Below are positions 48,425 through 57,823 of a stretch of DNA of 64,000 nt, in pieces (position 1 is the stretch's first letter; each line of letters opens with the position of its first letter). The translations under genes were made by a program, and so were the position numbers. The stretch is from Micromonospora sp. WMMD1120 (GTDB lineage: Bacteria > Actinomycetota > Actinomycetes > Mycobacteriales > Micromonosporaceae), in assembly GCF_029626235.1 (NCBI RefSeq), contig NZ_JARUBO010000005.1, positions 3,566,501-3,630,500 on the forward strand, written 5' to 3'. The notes under the pieces are model-generated. The model did no database searches. It saw only the letters and a program-made list of their open reading frames with translations, and had not been told where the DNA came from.

Positions 48425-49237
48425 TTACCCAATCGTCCGTTTCTGCGCCGGGTTCTCCGGCTGGCAGGTCGGGCACCAGTAGGTGACCCGCTCACCCAGC
48501 TCCTCCTTGCGGATGGCGGTGCCGCAGCGGCGGCAGGGCTGGGCGCGGCGGCCGTACACGTAGCTGGTCTGCCCCCGGTGCAGCGAGCCGGTGCTGCTCT
48601 GCGTCCATCGGCCACGGTTGGCGGCGAGCAGCCGCTGCGCGAGGGTCACCAGGCCGGGCAGGTCGGGCACCGCGGCGACCGGCGTCCACGGGGACACCCC
48701 ACGCAGGAACAGCACCTCACACTTGTAGAGGTTGCCCACGCCGGCCAGGTTGCGCTGGTCGAGCAGCGCCTCGCCGATGCTCTGGTCGCCGTGGTCGGCG
48801 AGGCGTCGGACCGCCTCCGCCGGGTCCCAGTCGCCGCCGAGCAGGTCCGGGCCGAGGTGCCCGACCAGCCGGTCCTCCTCGGCAGTCGGCACCAGCGCCA
48901 TGTCGTGCAGGTGGTAGCCGACAGCGACAGCGCCGGGACTGCGCAGCACCACCCGGATCAGGTGCGCGGGTCGCCCGCTCCAGCGCTCCCCGGGCGCGTA
49001 GGCCCGCCAGGCGCCGTCCATCCGCAGGTGCGAGTGCAGGGTCCAGGGCGCCCCGTCCGGGTTGGTGAGCCGGAGCAGCAGGTGTTTGCCGCGGCTGGCC
49101 GACTCGCCGACGGTCCAGCCGGCGAGGTCGGTGGTGGCGAGCTGCGGCACCCGAAAGTCACTGCTCGTGATCCGCGCGCCGGCGAGCGCGCGGTGCAGCA
49201 CGCGCGCGGTGTTCCAGACGGTGTCACCCTCGGGCAT
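48425..49237 (-). CDS. nei2: Endonuclease VIII-type DNA glycosylase (Nei2-like)
   Basis: 270 residues. An Fpg/Nei bifunctional glycosylase/AP lyase that excises oxidised bases. Catalytic Pro2 and Glu3 are in MPEGDTVWNTARVLH; the helix-two-turn-helix segment is SIGEALLDQRNLAGVGNLYK; the zinc finger has CxxC pairs in PCRRCGTAIR and YWCPTCQ. The MPEGDT start is the Nei2 branch of actinobacteria. 115 bp upstream of the multicopper-oxidase-like gene on the same strand. Confidence 0.93.
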   Translation of the reverse strand: MPEGDTVWNTARVLHRALAGARITSSDFRVPQLATTDLAGWTVGESASRGKHLLLRLTNPDGAPWTLHSHLRMDGAWRAYAPGERWSGRPAHLIRVVLRSPGAVAVGYHLHDMALVPTAEEDRLVGHLGPDLLGGDWDPAEAVRRLADHGDQSIGEALLDQRNLAGVGNLYKCEVLFLRGVSPWTPVAAVPDLPGLVTLAQRLLAANRGRWTQSSTGSLHRGQTSYVYGRRAQPCRRCGTAIRKEELGERVTYWCPTCQPENPAQKRTIG

Positions 49238-49346
49238 CCTGCCATCCTCCCTCTTTTGAGCAGGATTCGCATGTGTCGCTATTTGTAGCCAGGTTCCTCA
49301 TGATCTCCTGACATGCGAGGGTCAGGGTGTTCTGAGGAGAATGCCC

Positions 49347-50612
49347 ATGACGCGACCCCGTTGTCATACCCTGTCCGCCATCCTCGTCGCCACCCTCGCC
49401 CTCCTGCTCGCCAGCACCCTCCTACCCACCGTCGGCGCTGTGCCGGCCGCCCCCGCCCCCGACACCCCGATCACCCTCACCGCCGCCGGTTCCTGGGCCG
49501 AGCGGTGGAGCGCCGACCTCTCGGCCGTCGACCGCGACGACGTCAACGTCCGCCGGACCACCGCCGGTCTACGGCTGCGGGAGGCCCGACCCACCGGGCG
49601 CGGCGCCGGCAGCCCGCACAGCGCCGTCGCCGACGGCATGCTGCTGACCGCCCCCCGCGTCCTCGCCCGGCCGGCCACCCGGGTACGTGCCGAGGTCAGC
49701 GCCTCCGTTCCGCGCGGCGCCGTGGTCGAGGCGCAGGTGCGTGGTTGGCGGGCCGCCGGCTGGACGGAGTGGCGGGCGGCGACCGCCGGCGCGGCCTTCG
49801 ACCAGCCGGTCACCCGGGTGCAGGCCCGCGTGGTGCTGACCGCCTCACCCTCCGGCGCCACCGCGACGGTACGCGCCGTGCGGCTCACCGCCGACGCCAC
49901 CGCCGCCGTGGCCGCCGCCACCCCCGGCCGGACCTACCGGGTGTACGCGACGCGCATCGGTCTGGTGGGAGAGTTGACCGCCAACGGACGTACCGTCCAA
50001 CCCCGGGACCATTTCGTGGCGTTGCCGTCGCGACGCGGCCTCTCCCCGCTGAACACCGGCGACTACACGGTACGGGTGTGCACCACCACCGGCTCCCGCT
50101 GCGAGTACGCGCCGGTCTGGGACGTCGGCCCGTGGAACACCCGCGACGACTACTGGAACCCCTCCTCGGTGCGGGAGAACTGGAAGAACCTGCCGCAGGG
50201 GTTGCCCGAGGCGCAGGCCGCGTACCAGTCCGGCTACAACGCGGGGCGGGACCAGTTCGGCCGGACCGTGCTCAACCCGGCCGGCATCGACCTGGCCGAC
50301 GGCACCTTCTGGGACGGGTTGCGGCTGACCACCAACGCCTGGGTTGATGTCGCCTACCTGTGGACCGGGGGCGGGCCGCGCGGCGTGGTCGGCGACGGGC
50401 CGCTGAACATCCGCACCGGGGCCAGCACGTCGGCATCGATCCGCGGTCTCGCCGCCCGGCTGGCCCACGTGCCGATCGAGTGCTACGTCGTCGGCCAGTT
50501 GGTCGCCGGCCCCTACCGCACCACCAGCCGTTGGAACCGCCTGGCCGCCGGGCAGTACGTCAGCCACGCGTACATCTCGGCGGTGTACGGCGGCAGCGTG
50601 CCGGTCTGCTGA
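49347..50612 (+). CDS. Secreted protein with SH3-like C-terminal region
   Basis: 421 residues. The start is set at ATG 49347 (MTRPRCHTLSAILVATLALL) because GAGGAG at 49334-49339 is 7 nt from it but only 1 nt from ATG 49341. A Sec signal peptide with a likely AxA cleavage site (VGAVPAAPAPD) is present. The middle part (YRVYATRIGLVGELTANGRT... WDVGPWNTRDDYWN) looks like a secreted beta-barrel domain; the end (GPLNIRTGASTSASIRGLAA ... YISAVYGGSVPVC) is SH3b-like, a cell-wall-binding fold. No enzyme motif recognised. Confidence 0.8.
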   Translation: MTRPRCHTLSAILVATLALLLASTLLPTVGAVPAAPAPDTPITLTAAGSWAERWSADLSAVDRDDVNVRRTTAGLRLREARPTGRGAGSPHSAVADGMLLTAPRVLARPATRVRAEVSASVPRGAVVEAQVRGWRAAGWTEWRAATAGAAFDQPVTRVQARVVLTASPSGATATVRAVRLTADATAAVAAATPGRTYRVYATRIGLVGELTANGRTVQPRDHFVALPSRRGLSPLNTGDYTVRVCTTTGSRCEYAPVWDVGPWNTRDDYWNPSSVRENWKNLPQGLPEAQAAYQSGYNAGRDQFGRTVLNPAGIDLADGTFWDGLRLTTNAWVDVAYLWTGGGPRGVVGDGPLNIRTGASTSASIRGLAARLAHVPIECYVVGQLVAGPYRTTSRWNRLAAGQYVSHAYISAVYGGSVPVC

Positions 50613-50638
50613 GCCACACCCGCCCGTCGGGCGTCGCG

Positions 50639-50866
50639 TCAGGGGCGCTCGTCGGGGCGGGCCGCGCGCACCATGTCCTGGTAGCGGGGGTGGCTGGCGC
50701 CGTAGACGGCGTAGTTGAGTCGGGCGTGCGACAGGCTCAGGTCGCCGTTGGGGCCACCCCGGACGACGTCGGCGTCGGCGTCGCTCTGGCCGTCGTCGGT
50801 CCAGAAACAGACCGGGCAGGTGCCGCCGCCGGTCCGGGACGCGCAGCAGGGACAACGCACAGGCAC
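50639..50866 (-). CDS. Cysteine-rich CPCC family protein
   Basis: About 75 residues. The CPCC signature is in VRCPCCASRTGGGTCPVCFWTDD, with the family FWxDDGQxD pattern and a SLSHARLNYAVYG helix. Probably a small zinc-binding protein of unknown role. The start is uncertain among GTGs at 50881, 50866 and 50860; the middle one is given. Confidence 0.8.
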   Translation of the reverse strand: MPVRCPCCASRTGGGTCPVCFWTDDGQSDADADVVRGGPNGDLSLSHARLNYAVYGASHPRYQDMVRAARPDERP

Positions 50867-50906
50867 ACCGTGTTCACCCACCGGGGAAGCATTCCACAGT
50901 CGAACG

Positions 50907-51707
50907 TCAGCCCGATACCCGCAGCAGGTCCCCGGGGGACACCCGGAGGAGGTCAACCGCCCGTCCGCCGTTGACGGCGACCGCCACCAGGCCGGCCGAG
51001 TCGACGTACGCCACCAGTCCGCCGGCCGGGGCGTCGCCGAACGTCAGTCCGCGTACCGCCGTACGGGCCGCCGCCGGTTCCGGCGGGCGCACCCGGAGCG
51101 TGCTCGGCAGCACGGTGAGTAGGTCGGCGGGCGCGGCGAGCTGGACGTTGCCGAAGTGGTCGACGGTCAGCACCTCGGCGGTGAACCCGTCGGCGTCCCG
51201 GGTGAGCGTCGGCGTCGGCAGCCGTACCAGTCGGGCCGGGTCCACCGGGGTCCCCGCCTCGGCCAGCGGCGCGCCGAGGGCAAGCTGGGCCGCCACCGGC
51301 GCGAAGACATCCCGACCGTGGAAGGTGCGGGACACCCGGCTGGCCTGCCAGCGCGGCTCGGTCAACTCGACCGCGTCGGTCACCCCGCCGAGGGCGGTGG
51401 CGGCGTCGAGCAGCAACCCGTTGTCCGGACCGACCAGGAAGCCATCCGGGGTGGCGAGCGCGACGCCCCGCCGGGCGGTGCCCACCCCCGGATCGACCAC
51501 CGCCACGTGCACCCCCACCGGCAGGTACGCGACTGTCTGCGCCAGCACTGCCGCACCCCGCCGGACATCGGCCGGCGGCACCAGGTGGGTCACGTCGATC
51601 ACCCGGGCGGCCGGCGCGATCCGGGCGATCACCCCGTGGCAGGCGGCGACGAAGCCGTCGGTGAGGCCGTAGTCGGTGGTCAGCGAGATCCAGGGCGTGG
51701 CGGACAT
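50907..51707 (-). CDS. SAM hydroxide adenosyltransferase (DUF62/duf-62 family)
   Basis: 266 residues. The family hydrolyses S-adenosylmethionine to adenosine and methionine and is related to fluorinase and chlorinase. The conserved Asp-Arg-His set fits D72, R79 and H130 (VDPGVGTARRGVA; RTFHGRDVFAP). ISLTTDYGLTDGFVAACHGV is the N-terminal family motif. I see no extra halide-binding loop, so hydrolase rather than halogenase is favoured. ATG start. Confidence 0.88.
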   Translation of the reverse strand: MSATPWISLTTDYGLTDGFVAACHGVIARIAPAARVIDVTHLVPPADVRRGAAVLAQTVAYLPVGVHVAVVDPGVGTARRGVALATPDGFLVGPDNGLLLDAATALGGVTDAVELTEPRWQASRVSRTFHGRDVFAPVAAQLALGAPLAEAGTPVDPARLVRLPTPTLTRDADGFTAEVLTVDHFGNVQLAAPADLLTVLPSTLRVRPPEPAAARTAVRGLTFGDAPAGGLVAYVDSAGLVAVAVNGGRAVDLLRVSPGDLLRVSG

Positions 51708-51856
51708 GCCCGCAGGTTAACCCCCTGCGCCGGTGCGTCGTTCCAGGACGAGTTCGTACCGGCCGACGAGCGGTCGACCGGTGCTGGCGGATTCGCGATA
51801 GTGCGGTGACCGACCGGCCCCTCGCGCGGCCGGTCCCGGTTGGGCAGACTGCGCAG

Positions 51857-52447
51857 GTGACAGTTCGGAACCTGCCCGCCGTCGGAGTCCTGCTGTTCGT
51901 CGTCGCCCTCACCACCGGCTGCGGCGGTGCTGACGACGCCGACCCGTCGACGGCGGCGCCCAGCGTCTCGTCCGTGTCGGCCCCGGCGGCGACCGGTCTC
52001 CCAGAAGCGCCGACTCCCTCGGCGGCGGCGTCCGGCGCCGGCCAGGTCGCGCCCCCGACGACCGCGCCGTCTGTCGCGCCGCAGGGGCCCACCCAGCATC
52101 GGCCGGCCAGCCCGTCGCCTGTGGTGCTGCCGCAACGGCCGGCCGGCGCGCCGGGCGCGACGCAGGTGGTCGACGCGTTCAGGAAGGCCGGTCTGAAGGT
52201 GCCCTCCCCGAAGGACCGCTCGGTCGACTGTGGCCCCGACGGGCTCGGGCTGGGCTGCTCCGAGATCGTCGCCACCGGCGCCGTCACCGTGTACGTGTTC
52301 CCCGACGAGACCAGCGCCAGCGACATCGCCGACACCTGGGGCGGCCAGTCGTACCGGCGCGGCGCGGTGGTGCTCAACTATCTGGAGGCGCGGACCCCGG
52401 CCGCCGACCGGCCACGCTACGAGAAGGTCCTCAACAGTCTCGGCTGA
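51857..52447 (+). CDS. Putative lipoprotein
   Basis: 196 residues from the GTG at 51857 (VTVRNLPAVGVLLFVVALTT). A lipobox LTTGC follows a short signal helix. A Ser/Pro/Thr/Ala-rich linker of about 80 residues leads to a compact C-terminal domain with two Cys (SVDCGPDGLGLGCSEIVATG) and TVYVFPDETSASDIADTWGG. An upstream GTG at 51806 would spoil the signal peptide. Divergent from the SAM hydrolase. No function assigned. Confidence 0.8.
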   Translation: MTVRNLPAVGVLLFVVALTTGCGGADDADPSTAAPSVSSVSAPAATGLPEAPTPSAAASGAGQVAPPTTAPSVAPQGPTQHRPASPSPVVLPQRPAGAPGATQVVDAFRKAGLKVPSPKDRSVDCGPDGLGLGCSEIVATGAVTVYVFPDETSASDIADTWGGQSYRRGAVVLNYLEARTPAADRPRYEKVLNSLG

Positions 52448-52605
52448 GCGGTCCGGGGCCGGTGTTACTGCGGAGCGGTATGACTGTGAGGCATAAATAT
52501 GACACCGAGGTATACCGGCTGACGAGGTGACGGCAGCCCGGCGTTGCTCCGCGTCGGGCGCGAGTGGCCGTCTGGCGTTGCTCCGCGTCAGGCGCGAGCG
52601 GACGG
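52448..52605. other. Intergenic region with AT-rich direct repeat and a 34-bp tandem repeat
   Basis: Between convergent genes. 52479-52512 holds two copies of a TATGAC...GAGG element 19 bp apart in an AT-rich island (CATAAATATGAC). 52540-52605 has two copies of a 34-bp unit beginning GGCGTTGCTCCGCGTC. The second unit runs up to the end of the Lhr gene. Confidence 0.55.
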
Positions 52606-55600
52606 TCAGCCGCGTAGGCGCAGGCCGCGCGGGGTGGCCCGGAAACCGGCGGTTGTCAGCGCGTCACGCAGGGGCGAGGAGTGCACCGCCTCGCCGTCGG
52701 CACGCTCCACCGACATCGCGCCGAGGGCTCCGGAGTGGACGGCGTCGGCGAGCGCCTTGCCGGCCGCGGCGAGCGTGTCGGTGTCGTCGGTGAAGGACAG
52801 CAGCGTCCGGCCGCCGCGCTCGACGTAAAGCACGAGATCGCCGCCCACCTGCACCACCAGGGCACCCGCCTTGCGGCCGGCCCGGTGCCCGGTCGCCGGT
52901 GCGGTGCCGTCGCCGGAGTCGACCACCCGCTCCGGCCAGGGCAGCGCCGCGCCGTAGGGGTTGGCGGGATCGGTGGCGGCGAGCACAGTGGCGGGCGCGC
53001 CCCGGCCCCGGCCGCCGTCGGTCGGCTCGGCCAGCGCGCGGAGCCGATCCACGGCGCCGGGCACCGCGAACTGCGCCGCGCCGAGGCCCTCGACGAAGTA
53101 GCCCCGGCGGGCCGCGCCGCGCTCCTCGAGCGCGGACAGCACCGGGTAGACCGCCGAGAACCCGCCGACCACCTGCTCGGCCAGCACCGCGCCGCGGGTG
53201 ACGACCCCGTGTCGCTCCAGCAGCAGGTCGGCGAGGGCGGCGGCCCGACGGGTCGGGTCGAGGTCCCGATCGGGCAGGCGCGACCAGCGGCCCGCCACGG
53301 TCGGCGGACCACCACGGGCGGGCAGCGCCACCCTGCCGGGTCGCCGGTAACGGGTGCGGGGCGCGGACGGCCGGGAGCGGTGCGCGCCCCCGGCGCCGAG
53401 CACCGCGCGCAGCGGCGCGAGGGTGTCGTTGGTGAGGTGCCCCGCCCAGACCAGGTCCCAGATCACACCGGTCAGGGCGGCGTCGTCTGTCGCACCGACC
53501 CGGTCGGCGAGCGAGCGGAAGAACAACGCCTGGCCGTCGCCGAGCGCGTCCAGCACCGCCTCGTGCAGCGGGGTGCGGGTCAGCGCCTCGTCGGGCGGCG
53601 GAAGCAGCAGCGGCGCGGCGTCCGCGTACGCCAGGGTGACCCAGCCGTCACCGCCGGAGATCGCGCCCGACCCGGCCCAGACGACCTCACCGCTCGCGCA
53701 CAACTCGTCGAGGTGCGCGGGGGAGTAGTCGGCGACCCGCGCGGGCAGCACCAGCCGCTCCAGGGCGGACGCCGGCACCGCCGCGCCCTGCAACTGCTCC
53801 ACCGTCGCGGCGAGCGCTTCGACACCCCGGGCGGACGAACCCACCTGCTGCCAGCGCGGCAGGAACGTGGCGAGCGCCCGGGGCGGCACCGGCTCGATCT
53901 CGCGGCGCAGCGCGGCGAGCGAGCGACGGCGCAGCATCCGCAACACCTCGGCGTCGCACCACTGCGCGCCGGTCGAATCCGGCGTGAACTCGCCGGACAC
54001 CACACGCCCGGTGGCGCCGAGCCGGCGCAGCGCCTGCTCGACCACGAACACGCCGAGCCCGAAGCGTGCCGCGCAGCTCGCGGCGGCGAACGGCCCGTGG
54101 GTACGCGCGTAGCGGGCCACCAGGTCGCCGAGCGGGTCGGCCACCGGGGCGAGGTACGCCTCGGCCACCCCCACCGGCAGCGCCACACCCAGGGCGTCGC
54201 GCAGCCGGGCGGCGTCCTCCACACCGACCCAGCGCTGCTCGCCCGCGATGCGGACCCGCAGCACCCGACGGGTCGCCTCCAGCTCGCTGAGCCACGTCTC
54301 GGGCACGCCCCGCTCGGTCAGCTCGGCGTCGCTCAGGTCACCGAGCACCCGTAGCAGCTCGACGACGTCCTCGGCGTCGCGGGGCCGGCGCTGCTCGGTC
54401 AGCCAGCGCAGCTGCCGGTCGGTCTCGTCGAGCACCGCCGGGTCCAGCAACTCGCGCAGGTCGACCCGGCCGAGCAGTTCACCGAGGAGCGTGGAGTCCA
54501 GCGCGAGCGCGGCCGCGCGACGCTCGGCCAGCGGGGCGTCGCCCTCGTAGAGGAACGCGCCGACGTAGCCGAAGAGCAACGACCGGGCGAACGGCGACGG
54601 CGCGCTGGTCTCCACCTCGACCAGCCGCACCTTGCGGGTGGCCAGGTCACGCATCAGGTCGGCTAGCGCCGGCTGGTCGAAGACGTCCTGGAGGCACTCC
54701 CGGGCCGCCTCCAGCGTGACCGGGAAGTCCGCGTACTCGCGGGCGACGTCGAGTAGTTGCGCGGCGCGCTGCCGCTGCTGCCAGAGCGGCTGACGGCGGC
54801 GCGGGTCGCGGCGGGGCAGCAGCAGTGACCGGGCCGCGCACTCCCGGAACCGGGCGGCGAAGAGGGCGGAGGTGCCGACCGACTCCTCCACGAGCTGGGT
54901 GATCTCGTCCGGCTCGAAGACCACCACGTCGGCGCCGGGCGGCTCGTCGGCGGTGTCGGGCAGGCGCACCACGATGCCGTCGTCCGAGGGCATCACCTGG
55001 GCGTCCACCCCGTAGCGTTCGGCCAGCCGGCGGCCCACGGCGAGCGCCCACGGTCCGTTGACCCGGGCGCCGAGGACGCTGTGCACGGCCAGCCGCCAGT
55101 CGCCCAGCTCGTCGCGGAACCGCTCGACCACTATCGTCCGGTCGTCGGGCAGCGAGCGGGTGGCCTCGCGCTGGTCACGGAGGTAGGCCAGCAGGTTGCC
55201 GGCGGCCCAGTCGTCCAGCCCGCCGTCACGCAGCGCGGTCAGCGCCGCCTCGTCACCCTGCCGCAGCAGGGTGCGGACCCGGGCGCCGATGGCCCGGCCC
55301 AGCTCCACCGGCCGCCCCAACTGGTCGCCCTTCCAGAACGGCATGCGTGCGGCCTGCCCGGGCGCCGGCGAGACCAGCACCCGGTCGGGGGTGATGTCCT
55401 CGATCCGCCAGGAGGAGGAGCCGAGCAGGAAGACGTCGCCGACCCGCGACTCGTAGACCATCTCCTCGTCCAGCTCGCCGACCCGGGCGGCCCGCTCCGC
55501 GCCGGCCAGGAAGACGCCGAACAGACCCCGGTCGGGAATGGTGCCGCCGCTGGTCACCGCGAGCCGCTGCGCGCCGGGGCGGCCGGTGAGCTGGTCGGTC

Positions 55601-57261
55601 GCCCGGTCCCAGACCAGGCGGGGGCGCAGCTCGGCGAAGGCGGTGGACGGGTAGCGGCCGGAGAGCATGTCCAGCACGGCGTGCAGCGCCGAGTCGGGCA
55701 GCTCGGCGAAGGGCGCGGCGCGACGGACCAGCGTGGCCAGGTCGGCGAGCGGCCACGGCTCCAGCGCCACCATCGCGACGATCTGCTGGGCCAGCACGTC
55801 CAGCGGGTTGCGCGGGTAGTGCAGCTCCTCGATCGCGCCCTCGGTCATCCGCTCCGCGACCACCGCGCAGGAGAGCAGGTCGCCCCGGTGCTTGGGGAAC
55901 ACCACGCCACGGGAGACGGCGCCCACCTGGTGCCCGGCCCGGCCGACCCGTTGCAGCCCGGCGGCCACGCTCGGCGGGGCCTCGACCTGCACCACCAGGT
56001 CGACGGCGCCCATGTCGATGCCCAACTCCAGGCTGGAGGTGGCCACCACCGCCGGAAGCTGACCGGACTTCAACGCCTCCTCGATGTGCTTGCGCTCCTC
56101 CCGCGAGACGCTGCCGTGGTGGGCACGGGCGATCACGGGGGTGGCGCCGCCGGCCGCGCCGGACTGGGCCATCACCTCGGCCGGTGGCCGGTTGCGCAGC
56201 GGACCGGCCGGGCCACCCCACCGCTGCCCGCCGGTCGCCGGGCCGGTGTCACCCGCGCGGTCGTCACCCGGGAACGACCCCTCCGGTACGCCGGCGGACG
56301 CGGCCTCCACCTCCTCGGCGGCCAGCTCGTTGAGGCGGGCGCAGAGGCGTTCGGCGCTGCGCCGCGAGTTGGTGAAGACGATCGTCGAACGGTGCTGCCC
56401 GATGAGGGAGAAGACCCGCTCCTCCACCGCCGGCCAGATCGACGCCCGGCGCGGGCCCGGCCCACCGAGGTCGTCCTCCGGTGGCTGCTCATGCTCGTCG
56501 AGGCGGGTCATGTCCTCGACCGGGACCTGCACGCTGACCTCGATGGTCTTCGGCGTGGCCGGCTGCACCACGTCGACCGGGCGGGCCCCGCCGAGGAACC
56601 GCGCGCACGCGTCGATCGGCCGGACGGTGGCCGATAGGCCGATGCGCTGCGCCGGGGCGGGGAGCAACTCGTCGAGGCGTTCGAGGGAGAGCGCGAGGTG
56701 CGCGCCCCGCTTGCTGCCGGCCACCGCGTGCACCTCGTCGACGATGACCGTCTGGACGCCGCGCAGCGAGTCGCGGGCCGCCGAGGTGAGCAGCAGGAAC
56801 AGCGACTCCGGTGTGGTGATGAGGATGTCGGGTGGGGTGCGGGCGAAGGCCCGTCGCTCGTCTGCGGGGGTGTCGCCGGTGCGCATGCCGACGGTGATGT
56901 CGGGCGGCGTGACCCCCAGCCGGGTGGCCGCCTGGCGGATGCCGGCCAGGGGGGCGCGCAGGTTGCGCTCGACATCGACGGCGAGGGCCTTGAGCGGGCT
57001 GACGTAGAGCACCCGGCACCGTTGGCGGGCCTCGGCCGGCGCGGGCTCCCGGGCCAGCCGGTCCAGTGACCAGAGGAACGCCGCCAGCGTCTTTCCGGAG
57101 CCGGTGGGCGCCACCACGAGGGCGTTGCGGCCGGCGGCGACCGACCGCCACGCGCCGGTCTGCGCGGCGGTGGGCGCGGCGAAGGCGGCGTCGAACCAGG
57201 CGCGGGTCGCCGCGCCGAACCCGGCGAGCACCGCGCCGGCGTCTGCGTCTGCCCCGGTCAC
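52606..57261 (-). CDS. lhr: ATP-dependent helicase Lhr
   Basis: A long superfamily 2 DNA helicase of about 1551 residues, as in mycobacteria (DNA repair after crosslinking). Walker A APTGSGKT, Walker B DEVH (VIVDEVHAVAGSKRGAHLAL), SAT motif SATVRP, and the RecA2 motifs SSLELGIDMG and QRVGRAGHQ. These are followed by the Lhr-specific winged-helix and beta-barrel core, then the long C-terminal domain. The start is the GTG at 57261 (VTGADADAGAVLAGF). Nei2 on the same strand and YcaQ elsewhere make this stretch rich in DNA-repair genes. Confidence 0.94.
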   Translation of the reverse strand: MTGADADAGAVLAGFGAATRAWFDAAFAAPTAAQTGAWRSVAAGRNALVVAPTGSGKTLAAFLWSLDRLAREPAPAEARQRCRVLYVSPLKALAVDVERNLRAPLAGIRQAATRLGVTPPDITVGMRTGDTPADERRAFARTPPDILITTPESLFLLLTSAARDSLRGVQTVIVDEVHAVAGSKRGAHLALSLERLDELLPAPAQRIGLSATVRPIDACARFLGGARPVDVVQPATPKTIEVSVQVPVEDMTRLDEHEQPPEDDLGGPGPRRASIWPAVEERVFSLIGQHRSTIVFTNSRRSAERLCARLNELAAEEVEAASAGVPEGSFPGDDRAGDTGPATGGQRWGGPAGPLRNRPPAEVMAQSGAAGGATPVIARAHHGSVSREERKHIEEALKSGQLPAVVATSSLELGIDMGAVDLVVQVEAPPSVAAGLQRVGRAGHQVGAVSRGVVFPKHRGDLLSCAVVAERMTEGAIEELHYPRNPLDVLAQQIVAMVALEPWPLADLATLVRRAAPFAELPDSALHAVLDMLSGRYPSTAFAELRPRLVWDRATDQLTGRPGAQRLAVTSGGTIPDRGLFGVFLAGAERAARVGELDEEMVYESRVGDVFLLGSSSWRIEDITPDRVLVSPAPGQAARMPFWKGDQLGRPVELGRAIGARVRTLLRQGDEAALTALRDGGLDDWAAGNLLAYLRDQREATRSLPDDRTIVVERFRDELGDWRLAVHSVLGARVNGPWALAVGRRLAERYGVDAQVMPSDDGIVVRLPDTADEPPGADVVVFEPDEITQLVEESVGTSALFAARFRECAARSLLLPRRDPRRRQPLWQQRQRAAQLLDVAREYADFPVTLEAARECLQDVFDQPALADLMRDLATRKVRLVEVETSAPSPFARSLLFGYVGAFLYEGDAPLAERRAAALALDSTLLGELLGRVDLRELLDPAVLDETDRQLRWLTEQRRPRDAEDVVELLRVLGDLSDAELTERGVPETWLSELEATRRVLRVRIAGEQRWVGVEDAARLRDALGVALPVGVAEAYLAPVADPLGDLVARYARTHGPFAAASCAARFGLGVFVVEQALRRLGATGRVVSGEFTPDSTGAQWCDAEVLRMLRRRSLAALRREIEPVPPRALATFLPRWQQVGSSARGVEALAATVEQLQGAAVPASALERLVLPARVADYSPAHLDELCASGEVVWAGSGAISGGDGWVTLAYADAAPLLLPPPDEALTRTPLHEAVLDALGDGQALFFRSLADRVGATDDAALTGVIWDLVWAGHLTNDTLAPLRAVLGAGGAHRSRPSAPRTRYRRPGRVALPARGGPPTVAGRWSRLPDRDLDPTRRAAALADLLLERHGVVTRGAVLAEQVVGGFSAVYPVLSALEERGAARRGYFVEGLGAAQFAVPGAVDRLRALAEPTDGGRGRGAPATVLAATDPANPYGAALPWPERVVDSGDGTAPATGHRAGRKAGALVVQVGGDLVLYVERGGRTLLSFTDDTDTLAAAGKALADAVHSGALGAMSVERADGEAVHSSPLRDALTTAGFRATPRGLRLRG

Positions 57262-57436
57262 CGGTACATGGTGCCCCGCCGGTACGACAACCACGAGCGG
57301 TCCGCTGCGGAATAACCCCACAAAAAGCAGAAAGCGTGGAAGGTGCGCTTAGACCGTTAAGTCTCACTTAACTGCTTGCTTCTACAGAGCAACATAAAGT
57401 AACTTCACTCGCAACGCGAACCGGGGTGGGGGTGTG
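57262..57436. promoter_or_regulatory. Divergent AT-rich promoter region with 17-bp palindrome
   Basis: A low-GC island (about 57305-57410) between lhr and the following gene. A perfect inverted repeat GTTAAGT-CTC-ACTTAAC lies at 57356-57372 and a -10-like CATAAA at 57393-57398. The palindrome overlaps the likely -35 region and is a plausible repressor operator. Confidence 0.5.
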
Positions 57437-57823
57437 ATGGCTGGCGAGCGGCGCATCGTCGAAGCGGGCACCGACGTGCTGATTCGCAAGGTCGACAGCC
57501 ACCTCGCCGCGCTCCGTGCCGGCCTGCACGGCCCCGAGTTGGCGCTCGCCGAGCGCCTCGCCGACTGCCTGCGTGAGCTGGTGCTGTGCACCGCCCAGGC
57601 CAGTGCCGCCGACCGGGGTCAGGTCCGGGTCGCCGTGCACTACTTCGTGCTGCGGCGGGAGAGCCGGGGCCGACTGCTCTCGGTGCGGTCGCTGACCGCC
57701 GCGGAGCGGGTGATCGGCCGGGTCGCGCGTCAGCTCGGTCGAGCCGACCTGCTCGCCGACCCCAACCCCGGCCACCAGGCCCCCGAGAACACCCACCCCC
57801 TCGGCGACCCGCTGCTGCGCTGA
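57437..57823 (+). CDS. Hypothetical protein, mostly helical
   Basis: 128 residues from the ATG at 57437 (MAGERRIVEAGTDVLIRKVD); an in-frame GTG at 57434 is the alternative. The sequence is rich in Leu, Ala and Arg helices (HLAALRAGLHGPELALAERL; TAAERVIGRVARQLGRADLL), hydrophilic, with no signal or membrane segment and no recognised motif. It has its own AT-rich promoter with a palindromic site and is followed by a repeat element. Confidence 0.65.
   Translation: MAGERRIVEAGTDVLIRKVDSHLAALRAGLHGPELALAERLADCLRELVLCTAQASAADRGQVRVAVHYFVLRRESRGRLLSVRSLTAAERVIGRVARQLGRADLLADPNPGHQAPENTHPLGDPLLR

Noticed and set aside
50907..51707. Fluorinase or chlorinase
   Set aside because: Belongs to the same superfamily but lacks a visible extra halide-loop insertion and has no biosynthetic cluster around it; the widespread SAM hydrolase is more likely.
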